From: Phoronis australis
Taxonomy: Eukaryota > Phoronida > Phoronidae
Reading direction: 5' to 3'
Length of the DNA stretch: 64,000 nt
NCBI GenBank assembly: GCA_002633005.1
Contig: NMRA01000011.1
Span: 224,179-288,178 of the forward strand
A program made the translations under genes and the position numbers. Shown piece by piece: positions 23,785 through 35,834 of this stretch. Every line of letters begins with the position of its first letter. Position 1 is the first letter of the stretch. A model generated the notes under the pieces. It had not been told where the DNA came from. It ran no database searches and saw only the letters and a program-made list of their open reading frames with translations.

Positions 23785-25060
23785 ATGAAATTTTGGAGAT
23801 ATGTTTCTTTTATGGATGGGAAAGCATGAGCAATTTTTCGGACGGATCCGACTACCGGTTTGCCCCTAGTGACCATTTATTTTTTTTACGTTTGCCTGTG
23901 TATCTTCTGGGTTCCATAACTGATTTTCATGAAATTTGGCATATAGGTATCAATTAGGAAGATGATACCGCCATCACGTTTTCGAATGGATTCGACATAT
24001 TCTACGCCACCTAGTGGCCAATTGTACTGTCTTCGCGTACGGTTATTGCCATCCGCCCCTCTTTAGGCCAAACCACTCTAAGGATGATTATGAAAATTGG
24101 GGTTTGTGTTCCTACTGGGAAGAGGACGGCTGACTGCAGTGGCTCTTCCTAGTGGCAGTTCTGTTTTGTCTATGGCTCTATCTCCTAAACCCTCCGCGAG
24201 ATGTTTGTTTCTATGAAGGTGACAACAGGTGAACTCGACTTTCTGACTGATGCGGCCATTACTGCTAGGCCCCCAAGTAGCATTTTCATTTTTTTTTTTT
24301 CTTTTGTATTTTTATCTCTGGATTTCGTGGGCGGATTTTTATGAAATTCGGCAAATAAATTTCTATTAAAGAGTCGATGACATCTTGTCGTTTTGAGTAA
24401 GATTTGATGTACTAGTGCACACCACCTAGTGGCCGTTTTCATTAATTTGTTTTGGATCTGTTTTTGGCGTCCACCTTTCTGTCGGCTAAACCATTCTTAG
24501 AACGATTATGAAAATTGACATAATTATATGTTCTTACTGGGGACGATGATTTTTAGATGACGCCGAATACTGTGGTGCCACCTAGTGGCACCTTATTGTC
24601 TCTGCGTCTGTGGCTGTGTCTCTTAAACCCTCTGCAGAATCTTTGTTAAATTTCAATTGGCTATTGTATTTGTATCGAGGTGGCAACGGATGACGATGAC
24701 GTTTGGACGAACCCGCGTCACCGCTATGCCTCCTTGTGGCAATTTTATTTTTTTAATCCGTCTTTCATCTGTGTCTTTGGAATTACTAGACGATTTTTTA
24801 TGAAATTGGACAAATAAGTTTCTTTTTATAATGCAATGGCACATTTTAGTTTTCATATGGATTTTACGTAGTGTACGTGTTCTGGTTGCCGCTTTTTATG
24901 TTTCAGTCTATTTTAGGTGTCCATCTCTCGTCGTTAGGAAAATTGATAAATGTGTTCCTACTGGGAAGAGCGTGGTTGACGATTTTTGGACAGTTTTCAC
25001 TACTGTGTCATCCGCTAGTTGCAGTTTGCTTTTTTCACATCCGCAGCTCTTTCTTCCTGC
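23785..25060. repeat. Higher-order tandem repeat: ~145-bp units in groups of three
   Basis: About nine diverged units begin with a TGAAATTTGGCA- or TGAAAATTG-like word at 23785, 23930, 24091, 24203, 24342, 24509, 24644, 24800 and 24936. Most end in a CTAGTGGC-like core, for example CACCTAGTGGCC at 24008 and 24423 and CCACCTAGTGGC at 24579. Every third unit is most alike: 23930/24342/24800 and 24091/24509/24936 (the last trio shares GTTCCTACTGGGAAGA-like text). This gives a super-period of roughly 412-458 bp. All frames are interrupted and the frames in it are not genes. Confidence 0.7.
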
Positions 25061-28000
25061 AGGTTTCTTGCGCAATTTGACAATTGAGATAAATTCGTAC
25101 TCAAGTGTTTCGCGTATAGGCACACCTGCTTTAAGTTTCCCATGCGAAGAAGGGCGTCCTATGTACAGGTCGTAACACCGGTGGCCGGACAAATGACCGA
25201 CTGAAACTCCATGGAAATATGACTAGAGTAGTTGTTGATGCAAATAGACTAATATATTTTAAAAGTGGTGATGTTTGCAAAAAATGAATAAACCCAGTAC
25301 CTTATGTAAACCAGGTCAATGGTGGGCAATGTATATTAGTATTGAAGAAAATAATTACGATCATCATGACATGAATCATTGTCTAACCTTCCCAACAAAA
25401 CAAGTGAAACCCTGAAGATAGTGGAAAGCTGGACCGAAAAATTGGACTATGTTGTAACTATTTACTGGACAGACTTCGACAGGACACTGTCAGTCTGTGG
25501 CAAACTTAGAAGAATATCTTGTCAGAAATATTTGACGGTAAGTCGAACCTTTGTGCATGTAGTAATAACATGGCATTTTGTCTAACTTTCGTTGGAATTT
25601 AGTGTGACTTTATTGCGCGTTTTCGCCGATTGTTTATTTATGCAATGGACTTAAGCAGTAAGTTGTCGCGATTTCGACATCGTGGATGGAGCAACACCTG
25701 CTTGATGTTTTGGCGAGGTGTAGCCACAAATGAAAGGCAATTTTGTGCATAGAATCATTGTCGAATTTCGAAGTTTTCCAGTGTATTTTGAAAATTTTTG
25801 TACATGCATGTTAACGTAAGCCTACGTCTAGATGTAGTTTGTGAGTCCGAGTCATTTGCAAGAATTCCCAAGGTAAGTAAGAAATTCGAATCTTTTTACT
25901 CGCCATACATTTATCACATCACGTGACTTAGATTAATGTCAGAAAACTTCTCTGTCCCGACCGGGGTTCGAATCCAGGACTTTCTGCTGACCATGAAGAA
26001 TAATTCTTACGTAAACTATACCAACGAGTTGATAACAACACAATTCGAAAAGTTTTAAACAAAGTTTTATTAAGGTCCTTTGCGTACAGGCGCATGCGAC
26101 TAATTCCAGATATAGGCACAGCTTTGGATATAGGCGCATGGTCCTAGGTAGGCACATGATGTTTGGAACCAGCAGCCTGTTTCATTAAAATGTCCAAACT
26201 TCACAAAATCTAACCGGAGATTTACGATCAGTTGTTTCGGTCACCATCTCGAAAAATTTCTGGTGTTACCAAGACAAAGACAATATGGTATACAGTATCT
26301 TTGACCAAACCAAACGCTACCACTTGACGTAGGTTGCTGAAATATAAAGTCATTTGTTTTTCAATACCCGTACTCACTGTGCACGCGACTAACCCTAGTA
26401 GGTGAGCGCCACGTTAATAGCTTCAGATCAACTATAGCAATTATCATTAAATGGTATACATGTAGAGTGACATCACGTCAAATGAAAACATCAGCGCCTG
26501 GCAAGCAAATGTTTCTGGTTACTGGCAAATGATTGGCATAATCTTAGCGCTAGGATGAGGCTAATTATTTCAAGACTCCGCTAATTAGACGAATGTTTGA
26601 AGCTGAAACGATATGACAGTTACAAGGAATTTTCCCTGGCAACAGGACCAACTTTAGAGGCGCGTTATCGTTGCACTTATGTTTGTTTTACGTTATTTTC
26701 AGATCTAATTTCTCTCTAAATTGACTTTTGGGGATGAGTCGCAGAGGCGCCGACTGGCTTGCCTAACTTTGAGTAGGTTATAATTGCCGAGTTTCACGGG
26801 TTCAACCCTTTCCTTGAAAACGTAAACAATCGATACCTAACACACTTAGTAGTTCAAGATGATTCTGAGGTAACTTTATGCAATTCCCATGACCAATGGT
26901 CGCTCAATAACCTTGTAATGCCGCCATAAACAATTCTAAACTCCATTTACCAAAAATTTCAGTCCCTAACCAGGATATACCAAAACTGAGACATAAATCC
27001 CCAGATACGAACCCCTAAACGTACTCCACTCATGTAACCGTGAATGCTTACCTGGTGACAAAACTGCAGTCCCTGTCACCAGGTTCTATGGCCATACGAG
27101 TGGATTTCAGTGAATAGTCTTGGATTTGTACCGGTTGGTCATTCGCATTATCGGAACACGGGTATTTTCGTAGCATTGATAACAGACTCAAATAACAGTG
27201 AAAAGAACAACAGCTGAAGCAGACTAAGGATGAGAGTGGCATCGCGCTCGAGTTGAGGTCTGCCAGGCTGATGCCATGGTTTTTAACCGCCTGTTGAACA
27301 AATCCCACAGTAGTTGTTAATATTGAAATTCGCACATGCGCAGATATGGAACACAACCGAGGAACAACTGGAGGCAGCATTTTGGTTTGGTAATATTGTC
27401 CCATGAGTTGAAAGATTGCCTTGCGTTGGTGACTGGGTACCTACTCGGTTGCGTGCACTCAACCTGCAGCACCCGTAACATGGATAAAGCCTGTTCGGGT
27501 ACCTCCTATTTTGCTAGTCTGCCTGTATTTCCATTGCCATCATTTCTTACATGACACATGACCCTGTGTACTGGCAGTTATCTTGACCACAAGCTTGTTA
27601 GGCTCATTAATACAATACACGGCGGGAGTTGAACCCCGGTTTCGTTGAAGCTTCCGTGTCAGAAAAATGGTATTTTGATAATTAACTCTGCTCGCATTCG
27701 TAATGGCCTGACAGTTTTAAGTGCAGCGACTTCAGCCAGGAACACCGTGGCAATTAGTCTTAATGATACCTAGCTTCCCTTACCTAGAATAAGAAGACTT
27801 GGATTCCATCACCAGCTTGGCCATTTTTTAAGCTCAGAACCGTTCGTGTTTCAAACAACATAGTTATTGTTTTCTGCTGTAAGGCGTCCATCTGCAATAG
27901 ACATGATGATTCTTGCTGATTTAAAGCTATGATCTGGATATCATTTGCAGTAGCGCAATTTCACTCACACCTCTGATCCCGTCACTTCAGTGCGTTCATT

Positions 28001-28208
28001 GCACGTGTTCATACTATCAGGAGCGTAATAGGGCCTCCTCGCATTACTCAGCGACACCCAAATCTCTCGGTATTTACCCACAATTCTGTAAACATCCGTC
28101 AAGCACATTTAATGCCTTGTTTTCGTGCCACTGGAGTTTCACATGTTATTTGTGGTTGTCTGATTCTTTACAAATTTTCTCGGTCGCATCACTCTATTCG
28201 TCCTTCCA
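25061..28208. other. Intergenic
   Basis: No supported gene over about 3.1 kb. Small items: a hairpin CCTGGTGACA/TGTCACCAGG at 27051-27083; a B-box-like GGTTCGAATCC at 25965 without a convincing A box; a minus-strand B-box-like GGTTCAACTCC near 27638, also alone. Short frames, such as 27048-27404 on the minus strand, show no motif. Confidence 0.4.
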
Positions 28209-28350
28209 ATGCCAACGAAATATTACTGCTGCGCTGTGGACTGCAATTCCGACGTGAAAATGTTTGATTAACTGGATGCTGGATCTGAAATTCTTCGTCT
28301 TCCCAACATCAATAAGAATCACGAAAATGTGCCTGATTTTGAAAACTAGG
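28209..28350 (+). pseudogene. THAP N-terminus relic
   Basis: ATG at 28209 opens MPTKYYCCAVDCNSDVKMFD and then stops. After the stop the same frame reads ILRLPNINKNHENVPDFEN and stops again. A Met-Pro start, a closely spaced Cys pair and a (F/L)R(F/L)P block are the THAP layout, but two in-frame stops and no C-terminal C..H block make it a relic at best. This is the weakest of the five THAP calls. Confidence 0.35.
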
Positions 28351-28923
28351 TCATGTGCTTTTTTATCTCCACGACAAACGAGAGTTATCATCGCCGTGTA
28401 ATCTGGGACGACCCTATTTGCTTACATCTGAACATATTCTGAGACTTGTTGAATCCAGTTCATCAAGGAGCCTGCAGCATGTGATCGATAGTTTTCAGTA
28501 AACGTAGCTGTACGTTATCCTATATAATACTCAGTAAATTTCGGAGTAACAGAAGTTGCAACTTAAAACATAATTGTCTGTGATCATGTCAGGAGATGTG
28601 TAGGATCTACTCTCGCCGTTGTCATTCCAATCAAAAGACCTTGAAAATTGCAATATTCGTAATGCATCCAACACCCCGCAATTTCCATAACTCCGTCCCA
28701 TTAAACAACGTTACCCCACAACCTCACGAACGCCCTTCAAAGTAGATTTCGCCCCCGGTGTACTCGTGTAACTGCAAATGGTAACCAAAAGAAATCGATT
28801 AAACAATCCGTGTGATTCGAATTGAAGTAAAACATGAACCGCCATATGACTCACTTTTGCTTTACTGTAATCAATCGCCACAGCCGGAAATGCTGTGTGC
28901 GCAACAACGATGGCTTTGTTATA
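28351..28923. other. Intergenic, nothing recognised
   Basis: No supported frame or repeat. Confidence 0.4.
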
Positions 28924-29581
28924 GGAGGCACAGAACAGTTCTCACAGGGGTTTGCCTGTCAGAACACACGTCAATGCACTCTTCACCCTTTCTTCACTTT
29001 GTCAAATACTACATGCAAATAAGGAATGTTTTGAGTCATTTCACATCATAAGCCCTACAGATGAGCACAGAAACTTTATTCTCTCTTGTATTTTTGACCC
29101 ATTCACTTCCAGTGGAAACCAAGCTGAACTAAGAAAAATGAGGGCAAAAAAATGCAAAATCGACACTTTTCACCCCAAAATCACCACTTTCCTGCCGATG
29201 CTCGACTAAAGCCAACATTAGATTCCGAAAGCAAATTTCCTACCAATTCCAAAAATGTGGTCCAAAAGTACTGTCAACCAACTAGTTTTTTTGCAAATCT
29301 GGCTTGTTTGAGGGCTACCTGAAATCGCAGCCAATTTCTCAGTTGCTCACAGCAATGCAAAACTGCAACAGGGGGCCACCATCTTGAAGAAGAGTGCAGC
29401 TACAGCCGAGAAACTGGCCTTTTTTCATTCCCAGCATGTTCACAAATACAAAAAAAAACATTCACTTGGCCTACACAAAATACCTAACTGAAAAATGCCC
29501 CCAAGCCTGGCCTAGCCCTAGATTTTAACATTTTGGGAGTGCAAATTGGCCGCGGCCACAACCTAACTATTCAGTGCCACC
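28924..29581. mobile_element. 660-bp MITE, copy 1 (3-bp target duplication ATA)
   Basis: Ends GGAGGCACAGAACAGTT and AACTATTCAGTGCCACC form inverted termini (14 of 17 positions). ATA flanks both sides (28921-28923 and 29582-29584). A direct, highly similar copy lies at 34413-35072. The interior frames differ by homopolymer indels between copies, so I treat it as non-coding. The superfamily is undetermined; 3-bp duplications are known in PIF/Harbinger, CACTA and Academ elements. Confidence 0.75.
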
Positions 29582-29584
29582 ATA

Positions 29585-30229
29585 CTCGAGTCCACGGTTT
29601 CGTCCACCATCTTGAATATATAGTTTCATAGAGTAAACAAAAAACCAATTCACTTGGGTTTCCCATGCAAGTGGACAGGAGATTAAGACCTGTTGTAACC
29701 AATATTTTTGGAGGGATATTGAATTGCCAAAATGTTGCAATTATACCTTCCATTTCCGACATATTCGTGGTTGTCCAGGACTCGTTTTTCTTCCTGTGCT
29801 CAACTTAGGAGCGTATTATAATGTGCTGATGTTGTGGGTAAAATGCGGTACTTCTCAAGGTCGGCCACGTTTTCACGAAGAATCTATACTGTTAGTTTAC
29901 GTTCGATGCATAGAAAATACAAGTCTTAAAATTATTTCAACTAAAACTAAATTTCATAATAATTGCAAGTTAACACTATCATCATTCACCCCTAGCATCA
30001 ACTGACCAGTTCCGGTGGAGGAAAGCTAAGTCTTTAGTAATCTGAAAGTTCTGTGCCCAATCAACTCCACAGCATGATTTGTGTACTGATAACATAAGTG
30101 TACGTGTACTAAGTAGTGCTGTTTTTGTCATTCAAATATCTTCAGTTTATTGTCGAGTGTCCATAGGGACCAATGTAAAAATCGGCTTGCCTACCGCGCT
30201 ATGCGTGCCCAACTCGAAGTTATGAAGGG
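29585..30229. other. Intergenic, nothing recognised
   Basis: Frames on both strands over 29571-30005 have no motif or conserved counterpart. Confidence 0.4.
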
Positions 30230-30740
30230 TTCTTAAACGAGTGCTTGTCTGAGCGTTGAAATGTGTTTGTTGAACGCCCACTTTTGCTTAATCAACGCAT
30301 ACTAGTAGTTATTCAAGAATTGGGTTCGTTCTTAAATGAAAACGATTCTGCACTTATTCAACGCTCAGAAATGCTTGTTTAACGCGCAGAAATGCTTGTT
30401 CAACGCGCACTATTGCTTATTCAACGCGTATTTTTAATCAGTTGATGTAGTTCAATAACGTCCGTGGTCTCAAATCTCAAAATGGTGGAAGACTTTCCAC
30501 ATGCATGCAAGACCAGTAACTTTGTGAGGAACAGATACGTTTCAAACTTCAGTGTTCCTAAAACTTCAATTTACTTTAATGTCTTGTCTGTGCTGCCTCT
30601 TTTCGGTGGTATCTAATTACTGTAGGCTTGTCTTTGATTGGACATAACTAATAACTAATTCAGCGCGTTAAATAAGCAATTCTGCGCCTTCGTTAAGTAG
30701 TTCTGCGCCTGCATTGAGAGCCAGTGCTCGTGTGTTGCTG
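30230..30740. mobile_element. Foldback element with 21-bp repeat arms
   Basis: The left arm is a tandem array of 21-bp units. Units begin at 30254, 30275, 30296, 30317, 30338 (24 bp), 30362, 30383 and 30404, with consensus CGCGCAGAAATGCTTGTTCA plus a final A. The right arm (about 30657-30727) carries at least two units in opposite orientation (GGCGCAGAATTGCTTATTTA when read on the minus strand). Outer words ACGAGTGCTTGTCTGAG and its diverged inverse near 30715-30735 suggest the ends. Foldback elements with short direct-repeat arms are known (Drosophila FB, sea-urchin TU); this sequence is not one I recognise. Confidence 0.65.
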
Positions 30741-31147
30741 CTTTCTGTCTCTATGCGTGACAGCAACTTTTGGGAATGTTTTAGATCCTTTTGATCTTTT
30801 AGCGAAACGATAAGGAAAGGTATGTTACATTGATACAGCCTAATGAACGTGTTTTTCGTTGCGTGACTTTTTATTTGCCTAACAATGCATTTTCAAAAGG
30901 GACTACTTACAGAGACTGATTGGCGTGGAAATGGCAACTTTTTAAAGATTAGTAGCATGAAAGTCACTAATTTGTTAATATGTTTGATGTCGTTAGAATA
31001 AAATTGACAGTAGTCCCAGTAGAATTCCTATGTCATCAGCCAGTGCGCGGAGATGAAAACGAAAATGTGAACACCCGAGTACACTACACGTTTAGAGTTT
31101 TAATTTGTGAATAAATGATGGCTCCCAGAGGGGGTCTTTTTACGTAA

Positions 31148-31741
31148 AGGTGGTGCTTTGCAAGTATTTTGCTCTTACTGACTAACAGTTTAGTTAATTG
31201 GCTTCGTTGTAATGTCTCAGCTATTAGCGCCATGTTAACAACACGCACCTAATTAGCGGCAGTAAGTTAATAAAACTGGATGTTTTGTGTTTTCTGCATT
31301 GTTATCGAATAGGCAACAGCGAGACAGCTTTTCGTTCTCGCGGGATTATTTTCCGTTACTTTTCATGCGCACGAGACTGACGACTGCTAACAGTTAGGAC
31401 ATCTAGTGATTAGAATATGTGAGTAATTTTATGCTGCTCTACAACCTTACTGATTTAGCCATATGTAACAGAAACAGATCTGTTTTTAAAAAATAGGTTG
31501 TTGTTGAGCAAGGCACACGATCGCTACAGGAGGCTCCGGTATTTCCAAGTTTTGAGAAGGCGGGAGCCATCTTAAATATCTACCTAATCTCAAGATATAT
31601 TACAAAAATGCTTCTCTGTTGCACACTTTTCTGGACAAATTTCCATGTCTGTTTTTTTTTGGAAATTTTGACCCTATCGTCTTTGTCTTGGCTATTCCAC
31701 CCTGTCGTCGGTTTACTTAGAGATCCTTGCATAATGCCACT
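31148..31741. mobile_element. Possible TTAA-type MITE
   Basis: The right end reads CTTGCATAATGCCACT|TTAA (TTAA at 31742-31745). The left end reads GTAA|AGGTGGTGCTTTGCAAG at 31144. The termini match imperfectly as inverted repeats, and the left TTAA would have one change. No coding frame. Weak call. Confidence 0.3.
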
Positions 31742-32001
31742 TTAATACTGGCTTCTGCCAAAAATGAAGTTTTAATTTTTATTTCTACTCCCTCTTGCCC
31801 TTAAAAATTGTCTCGACTCAACCCTTACTCGGATGAGAAATGATTTTTAGTATTGGAAATAACTAGCAGTTTCATTATCGTCTGCAGACATGCATGGTGC
31901 CTTTTTATGGATAGCCGGGTCAGGTTAAACTGGTTATCTAACTTAGTTCGTTTCGTTCAACAACGAATTCTCTGAGCCCAGAATTCACTATTGAACCCAT
32001 T

Positions 32002-32226
32002 CGTGCACCCAGGGGGGCTCGAGGGGGCTCTAAGGAGACCCATTCGGCGAAGTGGGCAAAAAGGTCCGCCTCAAAGAAACAAAAAGTCCGAAAAAGTAGA
32101 AAACGAGACAAAAGTCCACTAAAAAGGATGCCCAATACTTAGCTCTGAACGTAACCCGTTTTTTTAGTAAATGGTCCACATTCTCAAAAATTCGAGGCCC
32201 CCCATCTTTAAGCTGGATGTGCGCAT
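32002..32226. mobile_element. GCGCGCACCC-type MITE, copy 1
   Basis: Begins GTGCACCCAGGGGGGCTCG and ends GCTGGATGTGCGCAT. The interior words GCGAAGTGGGCAAAAAGGTC, ACAAAAGTCC and GTCCACATTCTCAAAAATTC are shared with copies at 55391-55609 and/or 58122-58376. About 225-255 bp, non-coding, with inverted GCGCGCACCC termini (decayed in this copy). Confidence 0.65.
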
Positions 32227-33280
32227 GAAATCCCCCGTTTAAGGAATGAGCTTGGGATGAGGATCTTCCGTAAAAGTTTATCTTTTCGTAGAGTTTTCAT
32301 TCAGGATCATCTTTTCGAGTGAGGACCAATTCCATAATATTAATCCTTGCCAATGGATTCTTACACGTATGGCCTTAACTCATAAAGCTAAACAGTACAA
32401 ATTGAAATATTGCGTTGTTGATATGTACATACTTTGCAATAGATTTACAAATATAGATGGTACTAAGAAGTATCAGTAGATTTGTGCAGTTGAAAAAGGG
32501 AAACTTTTGTAGAGTTGGATTTCCCAATTTCATCCATTTGTGGGGAATTTTTCGGAAAAAGCACTCTCCCTTAGGTTGCTGTATAACCGAAGACATCTTG
32601 TAGTAGCTGAATGCGTCCCATATACTTTTTACGGGAACATCCCATCCCAATCTAAATCGGAAGTAAGCAATTTGAAAGATATTGAGCTTACAGCAGATTT
32701 AACGGCACACGTAATGTACATCCGACCCCGAGAAGCCAAGACAACAGCAGTATCGCGGGATGACACCATAACTTCAAGTAGGCCTATGCATGAAATGTAC
32801 ATATGCTGCAGGCATACTGTACATGTAGACAAAAGTGGCTGATGATTTTTCAGGAATTAGTTCAGAATCAGACCAATGAGATTCAGCGACGGCATATTCC
32901 GATGACAAAACGCATACTTGGACTTTTTGCCAGGTCGACCGTTTGAGCAATAATCGTGTTTTCGTATTTGGTAAGCATTTATCATGATTAATGTCATCTG
33001 CAAAATCGACTTACACGTCACTGAATGACTGAAAGCACGTAACCAACTCCATGTTACTCAGAACAATTTTCAGGGTCATAGCTTTTAAGGCTGTTATCAA
33101 AACGCGTCAATATAAAGAGACTAGTTTTTCTTTATACGCCATAAAAAGGTCACATTTTCTTCCACGTGCAGATGAGAAATAAGTTCTAAGCTTGGAAAGA
33201 ACTGACAGTTCAATATTGCTGGAGACCATGCTTGACGCATAACATGATCCGCTCCATGACAAACCAACTTGTATGTCCTG
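32227..33280. other. Intergenic, nothing recognised
   Basis: Overlapping frames at 32540-32842 (plus) and 32375-32832 (minus) show no family motif or splice support. Confidence 0.4.
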
Positions 33281-33506
33281 GGGCCTGTTCCAAAAAACTG
33301 ACTTAAGTTCATTTTTGACTTAAGTTTAAGATTTGTCTTAAATTCCAAACTTTGAAACTTCCACATTTGGTAAGTTAGTCAAACACTTAAATCAAAACTT
33401 AAAATCTCTTTTTTGAATTGGTTTTTAGACAACTTTAACTTAATATTTTAAAATTTACTGAAATGTAAGATTTGCCTTAGCTAAGTCAGTTTTGTTGGAA
33501 CGGGCT
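33281..33506. mobile_element. 226-bp MITE, GGGCCTGTTCC termini
   Basis: Left end GGGCCTGTTCCAAAAAACTG and right end CAGTTTTGTTGGAACGGGCT are inverted copies with small differences. CCTG occurs on both sides (33277-33280 and 33507-33510), a possible 4-bp target duplication. The interior is AT-rich with CTTAAGT/ACTTAAG words and no frame. Confidence 0.65.
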
Positions 33507-33510
33507 CCTG

Positions 33511-34412
33511 GTCTCGGGTAATCACGAACTACTCGCTCTTTCATAACAATAAGTGTCCCAAATCCAACGTTGTTTTGTCCGGAACGACCGTTTGTGTAGG
33601 ACTATATTCCCAGTAGGACGCAAAGCCTTAATACTTGCAACGAGAGTCTTCGCTGATGAGGCGGAAACAGTGAAATTTTCACAATAATTCAACACTTCAA
33701 CCTCGCCTCTTTTCAATGGCCGCCATTTTGCTAAGGTAGTCTAATACACGAGTCCCCGGTTTCGAGTTGTGCATGCGTGGTGAGCGCGCGCTCGCGTGAT
33801 ATAGAACTAAGTAGAGTGAACAAGCCTATATTTGCTTGCTCGCAATGGGGACTCAAAAGTAAAGCGCTTTTTTGTAAAAAGCGAGTAAATGGTGAAATAA
33901 CACTTGCCAACAAATTGATGTCACCAGTGCGTGAATACTGCGAGATTATTTAGACACAGAATCTGTCAGATTATTCATGAAGTTAGCTGGATGTCGGCTT
34001 CGCTGGTCAGTCGATGCAGGGCTGATGGATGGTTGAAATAATTTGAGGTTGTAATGGTAAAAAAGTTTCAACTGAAATAAAGTAAAGACTGGCCTTGTGT
34101 CAAATTAGTAGTACCAGTACTGTACTGACCTTTGGGCGGACTTCTTGAAAACTTGCCCGACCTTACAAAACACTGGAATTTTGCAAGCAGCATCGCCATT
34201 TTAAAATGCGCTCCAAACTGAGCATAGGTTCTCAATCTTGAATATGCTGGGCACGACGCAATTGCACGTTTTTCTTAATCTACAGGCGATCTTTCGACAA
34301 ACAATGGTCTTAGCAACTCTCACTCTGCCGTCCACCTACATCATGGGCGAAACCGTAGACTCTTGCATAAGCTCCCAAGACATCCGGCACAACTTGGATA
34401 TTTTCTTGTTCT
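33511..34412. other. Intergenic, nothing firm
   Basis: The minus-strand frame 33522-33716 and others lack a recognisable motif. No structure beyond short palindromes such as GAGCGCGCGCTC near 33782. Confidence 0.4.
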
Positions 34413-35072
34413 GGAGGCACAGAACAGTTCTCACAGGGGTTTGCCTGTCAGAACACACGTCAATGCACTCTTCACCCTTTCTTCACTTTGTCAAAAACTA
34501 CATGCAAATAAGGAAATGTTTTGAGTCATTTCACATCACAAGCCCTACAGATGAGCACAGAAACTTTATTCTCTCTTGTATTTTTTGACCCATTCACTCC
34601 CAGTGGAAACCAAGCTGAACTAAGAAAAATGAGGGCAAAAAAAAAATGCAAAATCGGCACTTTTCACCCCAAAATCACCACTTTCCTGCCGATGCTCGAC
34701 TAAAGCCAACATTAGATTCCGAAAGCAAATTTCCTACCGATTCCAAAAATGTGGTCCGAAAGTGCTGTCAGCCAACTAGTTTTTTGCAAATCTGACTTGT
34801 TTGAGGGCTACCTGAAATCGCGGCCAATTTCTCAGTTGCTACACAGCAATGCACAACTGCAACAGGGGGCCACCATCTTGAAGAAGAGTGCAGCTATAGC
34901 CGAGAAACTGTTTCTTTTTCATTCCTAGCAAGTTCACCAATACAAAAAAACATTCACTTGGTCTACACACAATACCTAACTAAAAATGCCCCCAAGCCTG
35001 GCCTAGCCCTAGATTTTAACATTTTGGGAGTGCAAATTGGCCGCGGCCACAACCTAACTATTCAGTGCCACC
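34413..35072. mobile_element. 660-bp MITE, copy 2 (3-bp target duplication TCT)
   Basis: Direct copy of 28924-29581 with the same GGAGGCAC...GTGCCACC ends. TCT flanks it at 34410-34412 and 35073-35075, different from the ATA around copy 1, so the two copies inserted independently. Confidence 0.75.
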
Positions 35073-35683
35073 TCTAACCCTTGGAGTTGAACGCTATCTG
35101 CGCATGAGCGAACTACAATCATAACAGCCAGTCATGCAGGACTCTAAAATGGAAAACGTCGTCAGGATACTTGTGGAAGAAAAACAAATAAACAAGCACT
35201 AACCATATGAAGCAAACAAAGCCGGGATTGAAAATTTTGTTGCATACCACGTTTGCGACCTGCTAGACTTTAAAAGCGTGATTTATGGTGTCATGATCCG
35301 CACATACGCAGATAACGTTCACCTTGGAGGGGAAATTTGAGGCTACGAAAATATCCGACGTGGTAGGATGCTCCGGTTCATCCTTACGAAACCCTTATAC
35401 ATGTATATCAGTCGTGTGATTTTGTTTAGTATTGCGTAATATTACTTTTTCACGGGACTCTTGCGTAATTCACCCCGCATTATGCAATGCAACCTTTCCA
35501 TCCAATTATCTGAATAGTTTGTACATGTACAAGAAGCCATTAATACGTTATCGGAGTGGTTTTGCCGGTGTAACATGGCGCTTTCAGTACCAAGCGTCGA
35601 ATTTCTTCTATTACTTTTAAGTACTAATTGTAGACCTATAAAACAATCCTTCATTGTCACAGAATCTCGAAAAATAATCTCCA
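35073..35683. other. Intergenic, nothing recognised
   Basis: No supported frame. Confidence 0.4.
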
Positions 35684-35834
35684 GAGCCCAGTTGCATAAA
35701 AGTTATACGCTGTATAGCAGCAATGACGTCGCATTATCACGCGCCACTTTGTCATTGTTGAGCAATGCACCTGATGTCGTCCAACAATCAAACTTATCCA
35801 GCGGATAACTGTGAAGTTTTATGCAACCCAGCCC
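35684..35834. mobile_element. ~150-bp MITE, GTTGCATAAAA termini
   Basis: Starts GAGCCCAGTTGCATAAAA and ends TTTTATGCAACCCAGCCC, inverted repeats of about 18 bp with a few mismatches. No clear target duplication. No coding frame. Confidence 0.6.

Noticed and set aside
24831-25192. Overlapping ~114- and 94-codon frames
   Set aside because: They lie in the degenerate higher-order repeat, are open on both strands, and other units of the repeat are interrupted in the same frame.
25950-25990. tRNA gene around GGTTCGAATCC
   Set aside because: No A box at a suitable distance, and the T-arm stem pairs poorly. The isolated B-box-like words at about 27638 and 45600 fail for the same reason.
30254-30424. 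CRISPR-like array of 21-bp repeats
   Set aside because: Units are contiguous with no unique spacers, the host is an animal, and the array is one arm of an inverted repeat.
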